Shown here: piece by piece, positions 1 to 12,085 of the stretch
How positions within the stretch are numbered: position 1 is the stretch's first letter
How the letters are laid out: every line of letters begins with the position of its first letter
Assembly: GCA_036172665.1 (NCBI GenBank)
Contig: CM069870.1
Location: forward strand, 64,046,212-64,110,211
Length of the DNA stretch: 64,000 bases
Source: Prosopocoilus inquinatus
Taxonomy: Eukaryota > Arthropoda > Insecta > Coleoptera > Lucanidae
Direction: 5' to 3'
Translations under genes and position numbers: made by a program
The notes under the pieces: model-generated
Seen by the model: only the letters and a program-made list of their open reading frames with translations
Told to the model about the DNA's origin: nothing
The model's database searches: none

Positions 1-399
1 AAATTTTAACATACATTTTTTTTTACTTTTAATTTTTCACTGTGTAGAATGGAGTGCTCTATAATATAATAGGTTGGGTGGGTTCAGTTGACCTTGAGTT
101 TTGTAGGTGTTCATGTTAATTCATTTGAAGTTAATTTAATCAAAGTTTAATTCGATTTTGCTGATGACACTGCTTGTTTTTTTTTATTAGGGTTGAATGG
201 AGTTTTAGGTTGAGTTGGATTGGGTCGACATTAAACTTTTTATTCAGGTTTTTTGTCTACTTTATACGTTCTTACTTTAATTTTTGTATTGTTTTTAATT
301 TTAAATTTTTTGCTCGCGTTAAATAGTTCAGTTGTTGGATCGAGTTTGGTTGAACTTAAGATTGACGACGAGCTGCGCTTTAATCGTTTTTAATGAACA
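1..399. other. AT-rich non-coding stretch
   Basis: T-rich sequence with no readable protein, tRNA or inverted ends. I see nothing specific in it. Confidence 0.5.
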
Positions 400-451
400 T
401 ATTTTGGCGCCCCTCTTGCCTTGCTTATCCTACTTACCGCCTTCTACCGGC

Positions 452-1180
452 CCTGATGACCACTGATAACCATCCGGTTGCCAGAAGATCAAACAGTCGT
501 TAGGAACACCCTCTACATCTCGAGAACCGTTCGAGATAGAGACTTCCGGTTTCGCATATTCGATTCTTCTCGAAAAGCCTTCATAGAGGATTTCCTACTT
601 TCTGATTAGAAAATCACCAAGAATATGTTTGTTTTTGGAAATCACTACTCTACTCTGACCCATCTGACCACATTCTATTCTTTAGTTATTTATAAATGTT
701 AGTTTTGTCTCCTTTTACTTTTATTTTTATTGATTGGGTTCGTAGGACCCTCACAGTATCTCGAGAACGGTTCGAGATAGAGACTTCCGGTTTTCACCGT
801 TCGATTCGTCTCGAAAAACTTTCAGAGAAAGCGGTGATTTCATACTTTCTGATCAGAAAATCACCAAGAAAATGTTCGTTTGCGGAAGTCGCTACTACTG
901 CTGATCCACTTGACGTTTCTTTAGTTATTTTTAAATGTTGCCTCCTTTTACTGTAACTTTCATTGATTTAGAACTTTTGGACTGAGAAAATCTTCACATG
1001 GTTAGATGGGTGCCAATGATCACTGACAACCATTCGGTCACTAGAAGATCAAATAGTTGTTCGGAGGATCATCACAGTATCTCGAGAAGGGTTCGAGATT
1101 GAGTCCTTCCGCTTTTCACCGTTCGATTCGTCTCGAAAAACTTCCCTTGAGGCGGTAATTCTTCACTTTCTGGCTTTACT
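452..1180 (+). repeat. three-copy tandem repeat
   Basis: Three diverged copies of one unit lie at about 452-632, 739-878 and 1012-1175. Each contains a variant of the inverted motif CTCGAGAACCGTTCGAGA, followed by a 'gacttccgg' block, a 'tcgattcgtctcgaaaa' block and, in two copies, 'tcagaaaatcaccaagaa'. Copies 1 and 3 also share an upstream block (gat.actgacaaccat.cgg). Repeats of this kind occur in the U3 of LTRs. The PBS-like motif just downstream fits that, but I cannot delimit an LTR. Confidence 0.7.
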
Positions 1181-1198
1181 TTAACATTATTAAATGTT

Positions 1199-1560
1199 GG
1201 CGCCCAACACGGAGCCATTATAAACTAAAGAATCGAACAAGGAACAACGTGAATATTATTTTACTTTTTGAATATGAGCAATTGTGATAAAAAACGAACT
1301 TTAAGTTTTATGTGCGGGGTTCGGCAAATGGCAGGAAAAATTTAGTGCTCAAAAAGAAGTTGTTGCCCCCTTCAAAACTCCTTTTACTCCCATTGAATTA
1401 ATTAAAGATATTGTAGCAATGGAAAAATGTAGCAGGTAGAAATTATATTCCGAGAATTACCAGTAAATAAAATATGTAGTACAATGAGAGATGACTCGAA
1501 CGGATACTTGCTTTTATTAAATAACGCAGAATGGCGGAAGTTTTAGCGCCGGATGCAAAA
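1199..1560 (+). mobile_element. possible LTR-retroelement relic: primer binding site and gag remnants
   Basis: At about 1199-1217 the sequence TTGGCGCCCAACACGGAGC has the form of a retroelement primer binding site (TGGCGCCCAAC...). The next 300 bases hold short open stretches broken by stops (for example 'APFKTPFTPIELIKDIVA' at about 1362-1417) that look like a decayed gag. No LTR pair, protease or RT is visible, so the call rests on the motif and its position after the tandem repeat. It could be coincidence. Confidence 0.3.
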
Positions 1561-2456
1561 ACTAGCCTTGGCCATGCAAATCAAAATGCATCAACTATTT
1601 TGCATAAAGTTACATCAACTCATTTATCCTCTCTCAAAATTTACACGTTATAATGCATATAAATATTTAAACACGTATTACATGAGTAGAGTGGTAGTGT
1701 TAAAACCCCTATATACAAACCTCCCCTAGAAATCAAGTAGGTACGTTAATCTATTATTTATTTCGCTCTGACTGAGTCTTCATTCCAAAATTATATCACA
1801 TTACAAATTATCATTGCGGCTTTCAGATTTTTCATTTAATTATGAAAGAAAACTCATTGAGAGCGTGACAGGATGTGACTGGGAACGTCTTCGTGAAAGC
1901 TGTTGTTACAGGAATTTCGATTGAAATTGTTTTCCCTTTTGGCCAAGAGATGGCGCCTTGAATGATACCTGTCATGTCAGGATTTTATATTTTGAAGTTT
2001 AACTTTGAAATCGATATCATTATGAAATTAAGCGTGTGTGCGTTAGCGAAAAAGGCAAAATGCTGTTATAGGAAATTCATTCAAAATAGTTCTCATTTTC
2101 GGACAACAGACGGCGCTCTGAATGAACTTTTAGGTGTAATTATTTTCGAATTAATTTGAAAAAATATTTTTTACTGAGCATGCAATGAGAAAATCGTATT
2201 ATTGATCCTCGAGTAAATTAATTCTCAATGTGGAAAATAGATGGCGCTTCAAATAGTTCTGTACGACGCGTTTAATTACATACGATAATCGTCCTGTATA
2301 TGATTCTAAAAATAAAACTAAATTTAACATTGTTCGTAATCATATCAATTTGGAGTTACAGAAACAATAAATTTTGAAATGTAGGGCGGGAGGGAGGGGG
2401 GTCGATGAAAACTTTCTTTTCTTCTAAGGGATCGGTGCATAAATGGTGGTCTAGGT
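1561..2456. other. non-coding stretch
   Basis: AT-rich, with scattered short repeats of the type 'agatggcgc..gaat' at about 1948, 2108 and 2241. No gene was recognised. Confidence 0.4.
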
Positions 2457-2945
2457 CAGGGGTTCCTAACCTTTTTAAACATCGACCCCATACAAAAAAA
2501 TAAAAAGTTCCATCGACCCCCTTTCGAATTTAATTAATATTGCTGAAACAATTAAATCAAAATCATGTTAAATTGTGATCCGTGATTTTATTTGACCTTA
2601 TTTCATTTTATTTGCTTTTACATTCGCATTTTTAGTTTTATTCTCTTCTGCTTCTTTTTCTTTTGTTCAAACTTTCTGGAGGTCGGGGTCGATGCTGAAA
2701 TGGTCGTCTATGGTATAGATCAGAGGTTCTCAAACTTTCTTAAGCATCGACCGCTTACAGGAAATTAAAAATTTCCATCTACCCCTTTTCAAATTTAATT
2801 AATATTTCTGAAACAATTAAATTAAAATATTGATAAATTGCAATCTGCGATACAATTTGACTTTATGTCATTTGATTTGATATTCGCATTATTAATTTGA
2901 TTCTCTTCTGCTTCTTTTTTTCTTTTATTCAAACTCTCTCTCTCT
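2457..2945 (+). repeat. tandem direct repeat, two copies of about 230-260 bp
   Basis: 2457-2690 and 2721-2945 align along their length: both open with 'cag.ggttc..aac.tt', continue with 'aatttaattaatatt.ctgaaacaattaaat' and finish with 'ttctcttctgcttcttttt..ttt.ttcaaact'. This looks like a duplicated end of the hAT-like element. A (TC)n run follows. Confidence 0.7.
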
Positions 2946-3803
2946 CTCTTGATTCGATCTGCCTTTGTATAATTTTTATTTTCGTCTTATCTTAATCTCC
3001 AATCTTTTTTTGTTATTTTTTTAAATTTTCGACTTTATTTAATTAATTTTTCAATTTAATCAATTGGCTGACATTTTTTTTTTCTTAGATTCAATTTAAT
3101 TTGATTTTTAACCATCAATTTATTATCTTCTGTTCTCGTTCTGTCTTGTGTTTAATTTTATTTAATACGATTGTATTTTTTTAACTATTAGTGCATGGTG
3201 TTGTGTTTCGTTTTTGTTTTCTTTTACTCTATTGGTGTAAATGAAAGAGAGAGTTTTATTTTACATCATGATTCCGTTGATTGATCGCCGTTTTTGTTTT
3301 CTTTCTCTGTTCTCGATTTGACTTATTTTATTTATTCATTTACTGTAATTAACTCTTCGTCTTTTTTCTTTAATATTAGCAAATTAAACTTTTTATTGCC
3401 TTCGTCATTGTTTACGTCGATCCGATTTATTTTTAGTTTTGCACAATTTTTATTTTCGTCCTCACCACATCCATGATCGTTTTTTCTTTTTGTTTCCATT
3501 CGATTTGACCATACTTTACTTTTGTTCTGATAATCAAAGGCTTTTCTTTTTTATTCTTCTTCTTCTTCTTCTATTCGAATTGACATTGTAGAATGTTTAA
3601 TTCAAACTTATTTAACATTACTTGTAAATCTTCTACTCGTTTTTTTTTTTAATAAACTAACTATTCAGATAGGCTTGTACTAGACAAGAATTCATAACTA
3701 CATAACTTCATCCCCCTAAAGGATCCTCAGAGGATCATCGACTCCAGCCAACTCCTACAACTCCGACTCCAAGGGGTCGATATCTAATTCGTTGGGAGCC
3801 GCT
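2457..3803. mobile_element. hAT-like non-autonomous element
   Basis: The left end, CAGGGGTTCCTAACC followed by 'atcgacccc', is mirrored at the right end by GGGGTCGATATCTAATTCGTTGGGAGCCGCTG (read inverted: CAGCGGCTCCCAAC...ATCGACCCC). Ends of the form CAGnGGTTCnCAA are typical of hAT transposons. The flanking octamers (gtctaggt and atctatat) match at only 5 of 8 positions, so the 8-bp target duplication is not convincing. The interior has no transposase reading frame. The left end is present twice (2457 and 2721), see the direct repeat. Confidence 0.35.
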
Positions 3804-3812
3804 GATCTATAT

Positions 3813-4006
3813 CATCGTTTCTCAGCCTTTTAAACTTCGCGACCACCAATAGCTCAAAAATAATCAAACCACCCCCTAAACACATTGTATAGCATTTGAT
3901 TACGATTCATTAACAAAAAATACTTTCCATATAAGTGTTTAGTTTTCTAGGATCGAATGCAACCTCCTTGTATACCAAATCGCAATCTAGGCTGAGAACC
4001 ACCTTG
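3813..4006. mobile_element. small hAT-like MITE
   Basis: A 194-bp segment has inverted ends: CATCGTTTCTCAGCCT on the left and, read inverted, CAAGGTGGTTCTCAGCCT on the right. These resemble hAT ends. I see no clear 8-bp target duplication. Confidence 0.35.
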
Positions 4007-4957
4007 AGGTCAAGTCGAAAAATAAAACTAAACAAAATAAATTAATATTGATTAATTATCATGTTATTAGTTTAAATAGTTATTTTACTTTTTGCGTGCT
4101 TATTCTCCTGTGGCGAAGAATTTGCGATTATTTAATTAAGATACAAGGAAGTTCTCGCTTATGCAATTACGAAAAGGAAAACTCTCTTAATGAATTAATT
4201 AATTATACAAGCCGCAACCAACAGTTAACTCCATTGTTCATTGAATCGTAAACAAACAGTAGTTTCTGCATTACGCTCAAGAAAAAAACCTGCATTAATT
4301 TGTTGTCTATATTTATTATGCGCTATTTTTAATTTGAGCTTTGCATATATGTATATGTGGACGTTTTGCAAATGCCAAGGTTCTATGCATCGCAAATTAA
4401 TTCCACCGGTTAATGAAGTATTTTGTTATTTGCTCGTCCGTTGGTTGCGTAACTTCGGTGTTAATTACTAAGAGTCATCAAAAAAGGCAATATTTTAAAC
4501 GTACGGTTTTTGCGTACAAAAAGACGAACAATTTTGTGAAACGACAAAAACCAGCGATAAGGTCACAATAAAATTATTATGTAATTACTTTCAACTTTTT
4601 GCTTCCGAATTGTTTCATCTTGAAGAAATCCAAAGAAATCGTTCATTATTTATGATAAAGTAAATGATAAAACATCAAGTGAAGTGAATGGTAAGAGGAT
4701 CAAAAGGATATTGAATTCCCTCGAAAGTTGGCTTATTAAATGTCAGAAAACAAAAATTAAAAAAGAAATGCTTAGGTATCACTTCATTTCAAAGAAATTC
4801 AAAGGAACCATTCATTATACAAGCTGTTTGTAAATTAAGTGCAGAAATATGAGGCCATAAGTGATCTTCATATCATGCTATTCGAAATTTTAACTTCTCT
4901 CTCATTTGTCAACCCAAACCAAGAGTTCGACGCATTTGACCCGCTCCAGAGAAGTGA
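4007..4957. other. non-coding stretch
   Basis: AT-rich. Two short open frames (about 4048-4471) show no recognisable protein features and have AT-driven composition. No gene is supported. Confidence 0.4.
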
Positions 4958-5830
4958 GAGGACCTACGCCAATCCGTAAATTACCTCAGCAGAGAAATCA
5001 TGTCGGTCGTCTTCCCGAAAAGTAGATAGAAAATCAGAGTTACATAACGACACCCACTCAGTGGAGACGCCGTGAGAAAACTCTAGAGATATTAGGATAA
5101 AGGCGCCACCCAGTGTCAAGAGCAATAGGCTTCCCAAGGATAGACAAACCCAAAATTGTTAAAACAATACCCCAAAAATGAACAAAATTCGGTACAGCCA
5201 AGAAGCAGTTTATTCACTCAGGAAAGCGCCCAATAAAATTCACAATCAATACAAACATCCAGAAGGGGTGTTCGGCCGCTTTCTTAATTGAAATGGTAAA
5301 AAGAACAAAGTCCAAAACATGGCAAACGTTGCTGCGAGAGTGCTCTGGCGTCTGTGCACAATAGCTTAACATTTAATATCCCCTAGGAAAATTTTAAATT
5401 CGTAAAAGCGCAAAATAAACATACTACGCGTGAAGCGCGACAGCGCGGAAAACGATCAGAACTATTTATAAAGTAAACTTCTGCTCTGAACGAGCCACAA
5501 AACAAAAAATTATAGAAGAAGGCAACAAACAAAATAAACACGTGTAAAAGGGACGTTCAAAATTTATAAGGAAAACCCCAAAAATTTTAGCTAACAGGGG
5601 GGAGGGGGCAATATTAAAGCAAAGTCACTGTCACAAAAATTCAGAAGCCGCACCGTTCGGTGTGAGGGCACGTGATCCACATGCCGACGCATCGTTTCAT
5701 GCAGCGCCAAAACCAGAAGTTGAGCGGAGAGAAAGAAATTAGGATCGGGCTTACGTGAGAAAGTTCCACTAGCCGCAGCGTAACTCGCCTGCCATGTTTT
5801 TGGGACGGCAGATAACGAATCTTCTCCCCT
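4958..5830 (+). repeat. dispersed repeat, copy 1
   Basis: About 170 bases from 4958 align with 33600 onward: 'gaggacct..gccaatccgtaa', 'gtggagacg.cgtg.gaaaac', '.aggcgc.acc'. Weaker matches follow downstream ('gcgtgaagcg', 'gctctgaa.gagcca'). Base composition is more even than in the surrounding DNA. The family is unknown; a decayed retroelement is possible. Confidence 0.4.
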
Positions 5831-5935
5831 TGGGCGTTGGCTGGTTCTCGAAGCGTTCACGACAAGAAAAACGGAGATGGAATGCGTCAACGGACTCAAA
5901 AGCTTGTTAAAGACGGCTTCCTCGCAGCAGTCGGG

Positions 5936-5954
5936 GTTGGGGGGGGGGGGGGGG
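5936..5954. repeat. poly-G tract
   Basis: A run of G residues interrupted only by a TT near its start (gggttggggg...). Such a run could form a G-quadruplex and is a place where assembly length is often unreliable. Confidence 0.8.
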
Positions 5955-6863
5955 ATAGGCTCCGTAAAACGCTCTTTAGGAAAGAGGAAACAAATGGCGC
6001 ACGCACAGCAGAAACGGGAGGGCGAAAGAAAGCTAGCCCCAAAAAGTCACACGTCCACAAATTCGCAAGAGCGGCCCCAAAAGCAAACGGGGAAAACTCC
6101 CTCGAGATGGCAGAGCCCATTATGTCCAATCGCGTCACAAACTCGCCCTAAACGAAGATTCGCATGCAACCTACCGGCAGAAAGCTTAAATCACACGGAA
6201 AATTGCAATCTTGCTCCGTGCACATGTACGAGTAGAAAACGAACACGTAACATTTGTTACAGTTTAATTCCCCGGTTATTTTATTTTTTGCCATCATCGT
6301 GTGGCACGATTTACTTATTGACATGTGTCCCCACACTGCTGTTTCGGTTTTGGCGCCTGGATATCAAGACTTTTATTAGGTCCTAGAAGCCACGTTATCT
6401 AATACCGCATTCCGTTTGAGGCGTTGGACTTCGGTGGTCAACGTTAGCGTTACTTTGCATTTCGTCACTCTAAGTACAGACGTTGTGAATAATTCTCGTA
6501 AATTATTCATATCTAGACCAAAATTCAAATTAATCAAAATTATTTTTGCCTTGTGAATCATTTGACTTGTTAATAAAAAATTTTACCGAGCGGATTGTCC
6601 GTTTCTACGACAAATAGAAAAGTTCTGAGAGCGACCCGTGCTCATATTCGATTTCTTTGTTCCAATAGAGGAATTCGTTTCTTACTTTCCTTTTCCTTTT
6701 CTTCTGTTCTTCAACATTTATTTCCTGATTGTCGTCCACCCGTTTCGACGAGGCATCACACGCTTTCGAATATTCAACGCAAGTCGCTATAACTCCGTGT
6801 CTTTCCGAGAAGGTCAACGACACAAAGCGTCACAGCGGCAGTTCAAGGAACCGCCACGAGGTG

Positions 6864-6967
6864 TCATTACTACGTTTGACGTTTGGACACAATCGACAGG
6901 TGTAGGACAATAAACTTTCTTACAACAACAAACATAACGTGTTGTTTTATTATTTTAATGCATGTTT
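6864..6967 (+). repeat. direct repeat, copy 1 of 2
   Basis: About 104 bp match 8113-8226: 'tcattac.acgttt.gcgtt.ggacacaatcgacagg' and 'aggacaataaactt' followed by 'tacaacaacaaac.taacgt'. Between the copies sits a palindromic MITE (7034). The 'acgaggtgtcattacta' block also recurs at about 7250. Confidence 0.75.
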
Positions 6968-7033
6968 GCATATTACGCAGATATTTTGGCACTTGTTTGT
7001 GCATTATTTTAATTATCTCTTTTAGTAATGTAA

Positions 7034-7156
7034 TAGCGTTTTCCGCTGGCTGCACTAGCATGCACTGAGTGTATTTCCAACTCCGTTCAGCTTTATGTAA
7101 TAAAACGAGATGGAGATACACTCAGTGCACACTGATGCAATCAGCGGAATACGCTA
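7034..7156. mobile_element. palindromic MITE, 123 bp (copy 1)
   Basis: The element is nearly one long inverted repeat: TAGCGTTTTCCGCTGGCTGC at the left, and its inverse at the right end with a few mismatches. A copy of identical length is at 40467. That copy is flanked by TAA on both sides; this one has TAA on the left and TAC on the right. A TWA duplication with short inverted ends suggests a PIF/Harbinger-type MITE (family inference). Confidence 0.75.
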
Positions 7157-7261
7157 TACGTAGTTGAAAACAACAGAGTACCGTTTCACGTTTTGTGAAG
7201 TTTAATATTGTATCGGAGTGATTGACATTTAATAATTTAAGTCACACCACGAGGTGTCATT

Positions 7262-7635
7262 ACTAAGGGTCGGACATTCCTAGGATATCTGGTAAAAACC
7301 AGTATAAAGATAAACAAAGCATCCGGGCAAGTATCTGCTACCACAGGCCACAATGAAGCAATAACGGACAGAAAGAAACACAAAAGGCAAACGTCGCCGC
7401 TTCGATGGAGGAAATTAACGTCGGATGTGACTTTTATTCCGGCAAGAATTTTTCGTTGTTTTGTAAGTCGACGTTGCGATACCAAAAGAATAAAAATACA
7501 CGTATGTCGCAGAGAGTGACCATTAACACGTCGATTGTGGTCGACGCAGCCCCCCGCACAATTTCCTTTTATATCACTAAGTGTCGGACATTCCTAGCAT
7601 ATCTGGCAAAAACCAGTATAAAGATAAACAAAGCA
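7262..7635 (+). repeat. two-copy direct repeat, period about 314 bp
   Basis: 7262-7320 and 7576-7635 are near-identical ('cggacattcctag.atatctgg', 'aaaaaccagtataaagataa'). Related 'aacgtcgccgct' blocks follow each copy. This looks like a local duplication. Confidence 0.7.
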
Positions 7636-8112
7636 GCAGCGTAGATTTCAACGTCGCCGCTGAACGGCTTTTATGCCCGAGGTACTCTCACCCTCGCGCT
7701 CATTGCATCAGAAGCAACCGTTTGATGTAAATTACGTGTGTAACATAATTGCCTTTATAGTTTCTTTCAAATTAATAATTATGAAAACATTATAATTCTT
7801 TAATATAGCTTTTAAAAAGACTGGCACAATACATTTAATTCATATCAATTATAGCGCCGTCACTGCAAATAGAATGCCAGTTCATTTCGGAATAAATCGA
7901 TTAAGTAAACAAGTTTTTATATCCAGTCGACCAGAACTGAAGTGGTTACTGCGTGCCGCATAGACTTCTCGGGCTTCGACTGGTTTATTGTTTTGTTTTT
8001 ACAGGACAGACGCGTTAAAGATTAGAACTTTTCCCGACTATGATCGCTTCAGCATGTTAATAGTTCCTCGTATATTAACGAAACCTTCCGCCTAAAATGC
8101 GCCTAGGACTGA

Positions 8113-8226
8113 TCATTACCACGTTTGGCGTTCGGACACAATCGACAGGTTCAGGACAATAAACTTCCGTACAACAACAAACGTAACGTATTCTTTTATT
8201 ATCGTCATTTGGTTAATGCATGTTCG
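8113..8226 (+). repeat. direct repeat, copy 2 of 2
   Basis: Second copy of the 104-114 bp block at 6864, with the same 'ggacacaatcgacagg' core and 'aggacaataaactt' near its middle. It lacks the palindromic MITE that follows copy 1. Confidence 0.75.
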
Positions 8227-9052
8227 CATGACCCCGCCCATCTCCATCTGAGTTTTCGCTTGGGACGGCTGATTGTCTTCCTCAATGCTGACTTGCAACC
8301 GTTTTCGTAAATTTAACACGAAATAACGTAACTTCACTTAGGTGGTAGAAACCACCTTGTTGAATTATTTTACCCTCTCCTACCAAATATTTTTTTAATT
8401 TTCGGTGTCCTGTGTACCTCGTACTCTCATGCTAGTGTCATTAAAAATTTTGCACTTATTTTACAAACACCCTGTATACTTAACATGATAAAATAAATGA
8501 TAAGTACTTCTATATCAAGAAAAATATGGAATTCCTATCTAAGTTAGCTTGCAAACGGATTGCTCCGAGGGCCTTCTGCGGATATTGCAAGGGTAAAATG
8601 CGGTTTGCTTGGTTCTGGCATCCTTTGCATCCGAGATATTAGTTCTGCGTCACTTCCTGCGCCTTGATGCTGAGGAGATCTAAATTCGTGAACTTACTCG
8701 ATCCTGTTTATTAGGCGAAGTTAGCGGAACAATCGAAAGTGAAGAGGAATTTGCACAATTGACTGTGAAATTTCGGGATTTCTAAACTAGAATGCGTGAT
8801 GATGTTGACAAAAACTCATCGGTAATAATTATCATAGAAAACAAATATCGAAAGACAAATTATTGCCTTACGTTCATCCTTGAAACGACATAGCTCGTTT
8901 TATTTGTTTAAATGTCATAAATCAATTTATATTAATTTATTATTAATAGCCTATGACGCTTATTAACAACAATAATTGATGTTTGTTGAACACTTAAAAA
9001 TTGCAACACAAGAGACTATTTGCTACCTCTGAAAGCTTACATAAATTGAATA
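8227..9052. other. non-coding stretch
   Basis: AT-rich. At about 8463-8475 'acaccctgtata' resembles the terminal motif of TA-target MITEs, but no partner end was found. No gene was recognised. Confidence 0.4.
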
Positions 9053-9060
9053 CTCGTGGA

Positions 9061-9292
9061 CATGGGCGTAACCAGACTTTTTTCTAAACCCGGACATATC
9101 TTAAAAAGTATTAATACTAATCAAGAATTATTAGATATTTAATGGTAGATATAGATGTATTGGTTTAAGAATACTTATATTTTAAACATTTGTAGTAAGT
9201 TATCTCTATTGTAAAATTTATAATAACTATCAATTTTTGTTTTGTTTAGAATATCAACCCCGGGCAAATGCCCATACCTGGCTACGCCCATG
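9061..9292. mobile_element. hAT-type MITE, 232 bp
   Basis: Terminal inverted repeats read CATGGGCGTAACCAG on the left and, inverted, CATGGGCGTAGCCAGG on the right. Flanking octamers CTCGTGGA (9053-9060) and CTCGCGTA (9293-9300) match at 6 of 8 positions, fitting the 8-bp duplication of hAT elements. There is no internal coding sequence. Confidence 0.75.
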
Positions 9293-9628
9293 CTCGCGTA
9301 GTTCTTACGAATGAATTGAGGTCTGCTTTACTCAAGCAAGCTCGGTGAAGAAACGTGGGGGTTAATTTAGGGTTTATTTAGGGCGTCAGGATGAACTTTC
9401 CCCCGGCTCCGTATTTCCGTTCCCAAAATGTCCTGAACCCGCATCAAATTCACGAAAGTATTTAGGAGATTTTTGACTAACATAGGAATCAGTCAGCCTT
9501 GAGTCACTGTACAGAAATGACTGCAAGTTGAGGGCAGGGTTTGGATTTCCTTGTTGCCAAATTGATACTAAACGTCTTTTCCTAAATGTAATAGATCGTT
9601 TTTAGTAAAAAAAAAAAAAACAATTTAA

Positions 9629-10053
9629 CTGCCGGTTTCATAATCTGTCGCTTAAAATTCCTTTAACAAAAGGAAATTTTAAGGTAAAGGCTATTTTAAA
9701 TTAAAATTAAAGGAGACTCTGTTTCATAAATTTTCGCTTTTGGCATTTTAGTTAAAAGTCCCGTTAGTTGAACGACAAATTTTGAACGATATTTGTGACG
9801 TTAGTTCGGAGGCAGTTTTGTTTTGAAACTTGATATTGCAATATAACGCAATTTTCGTACGGATAGACTTCGTGTGCTTATTTCTTAAAGGTTTTATTAA
9901 CTCCTTAAAATATTAAATGGCCGAAAACGATCGTTTAAGTTAAAGAACCTTTTTGCTGCTTTTAAAGCTGCCTTTAGTATTTTGGAACAACATTTCTATT
10001 TAAAGACGACTTTAAATTTAAATGGAGTTTTAAAATTGATTATGAAACCGGGC
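9629..10053. mobile_element. MITE with TTAA target duplication, 425 bp
   Basis: Inverted ends share GCCGGTTTCATAATC (left) and, inverted, GCCCGGTTTCATAATC (right). TTAA flanks both sides (9625-9628 and 10054-10057). TTAA duplications are typical of piggyBac-type elements, but the ends do not start with CCC, so the superfamily is open. No protein is readable inside. Confidence 0.6.
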
Positions 10054-10057
10054 TTAA

Positions 10058-11110
10058 GGTGATAAATAAATAAAAACAGACAATCAAGGAAAACAAGTCA
10101 AATATATTTGAATTGTGTGTACTACTACACTCAACTTAAATGATACTCCTGCATGCAAACCACACCCTTAAGAACATTCAGCGTAAGGGATACGAAACTG
10201 TCAAATGGTATCATTTACGATGAGCGTCGTTGTACCTACGTACAATCACGAATAATAAATTTTGGCCGTAGGTACTTGGCTATCAAATATTTGTATAGTT
10301 GCGAACAAAATAAACCGACCAATCACTTTGATATTTAAGCTGCCTTTCCTGCTTAGAAGATTATATATTTGGGGATTGCTGCTATTGGTTTTCATTGATC
10401 ACGTGATCAAGATAACCAATAACATTTGTCAAGTGAACGATGAAATCCACTAACCACGATCCGCAAATACCCAATTATCCTAATATAAAAATCAGGAAAA
10501 GCAGCTTTAAGAATGATTTGATTATATTTACATAGTATGCACTGGCCTTGAAGTTTGGGGGTTATAATAAATGTCACGTTTATTTGGGAGTTACAATAGT
10601 AATGTGACAGAAGAAGGTAGCTTGAAACTGACGTTTTGATCGATAGTGACGACCAGAATTTAATGTTCGCGACTGTACATGTACATACCTGACTTGAATT
10701 TTATTAAAAATAAGGTTAATGTCTCGCAGCTATACCAAAGGCTGTACCTTCTAAAAAAGAAAGTCTGCTTCTTTAAACTTTGCTCATTTTGATGCAAGTA
10801 TTTATACAATTTGATCAATTATTTTTTGAAAGATTTTGCGTAGAAAGTGGCGAACTTATTTAATTTGGAAAGGTGTCGTGTTTCTAATTTGCAACGTGCA
10901 TAAAAATTTGCTCTTACAAAAAATAATAACAAAAACATTGTTACTTAGTGAAAGGTTGTTGAGCAAGGACTCTCTTTTTCCAGTCAAAGTTAATATTCAT
11001 GTCGCGGGAAACTATAGTATCTTGTATAAATTAAAAAGGGTTTTTAAACATGCAGGGTTTCTAGGGCGCCACTAAATTCTTTTTTTTATTTAAACACGAT
11101 GTAAAAAAAT
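10058..11110. other. non-coding stretch with a palindrome
   Basis: No gene was recognised. A palindrome centred on CACGTG (TTGATCACGTGATCAA at about 10395-10410) is nested inside a wider inverted pair ATTGGTT / AACCAAT. Confidence 0.45.
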
Positions 11111-11122
11111 TAGCAACATCAT

Positions 11123-11965
11123 CAAGTTTTAATAAATATTCAAGGTGTCACTCCTTACAAAATTGCTCAAATCGAAGTAGACTTTTCCAATGTTGATGTC
11201 AATATTTTATGTTTAACAGAAACCTGGACAAATGTAGATACTATTAATTCTATTCATTTTTCTAACTATCAATTAATTTCTAATTTTTGTAGAGTAAATC
11301 ATAGATGCAGAGGTGTGGCAATTTGGGTAAAAAATGGAATTCGATCTAAAAATTTAGAACTTGGTAATTTTTGTGTTTAATTTGACTGTGAGGATTGTGG
11401 AATAGAACTACAATTTTCTAACGAAGATAAATATATTATTATTACGTGTTACAGATCACCGTCAGGAAATGTCCTAAATTTCGTGCGAATCATGTCTGAC
11501 GTTTTAAGTTATATTTATCATCGAAACACCCGTATAGTAATCTTGGGTGACTTCAATGTACATTTTAACGTATATAGCAATGAAAACGCAAATCGTTTAA
11601 AACATCTGTTCCAAACTTTTGATATGCACGAAAGTGTGTTTATGCCTACACGTAACTCGAATATACTTGATAATATTTTCTCGAATGTTAAATTTCCGTA
11701 CTATAATGTTCTTTCATGTCCGGTGTCGGATCATCGCTACCTTATATGTCAACTCCCGAAAATTAATTTATCTAAAAACACCATCACGTCTTATATTTCT
11801 TTTACGCGTTCTTTCAACGAAAAGTCTTACGCTGCTTTTCAAGCAGCACTCTCAGATACAATTTGGCCTGATTTTAATCAGTTTCAAAACTTTAATGACG
11901 CATTTAATAGCTTCTACGATATCTTTATCCGTAACTTTAAGCTTTTTTTCCAGAGAAAATTATTA
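11123..11965 (+). pseudogene. LINE endonuclease domain (EEP fold), broken
   Basis: The frame runs from about 11123 with the motifs CLTETW (from 11210), YRSPSG (about 11450), GDFNV (from 11546) and SDHR (from 11726): the order expected of the endonuclease that nicks target DNA for LINE insertion. A TAA stop interrupts it at 11378-11380. A frameshift near the T-run at about 11943-11949 moves the reading frame ahead of the linker 'RRTWVTDELKSS', and a second near 12085 restores the original frame. Confidence 0.85.
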
Positions 11966-12085
11966 AAACCAATGACACGCTGCAGAGACGAACTTGGGTT
12001 ACGGATGAATTAAAATCTTCCAGAGCTACCCTCAGAAACTGGTATAATCTTCAGTTAACACATCCAAATTTAAAAAAGACTGCAC

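Noticed and set aside
5837..6386. Overlapping open frames around the poly-G tract
   Set aside because: The glycine run comes from the G tract. The frames overlap on both strands and carry no domain.
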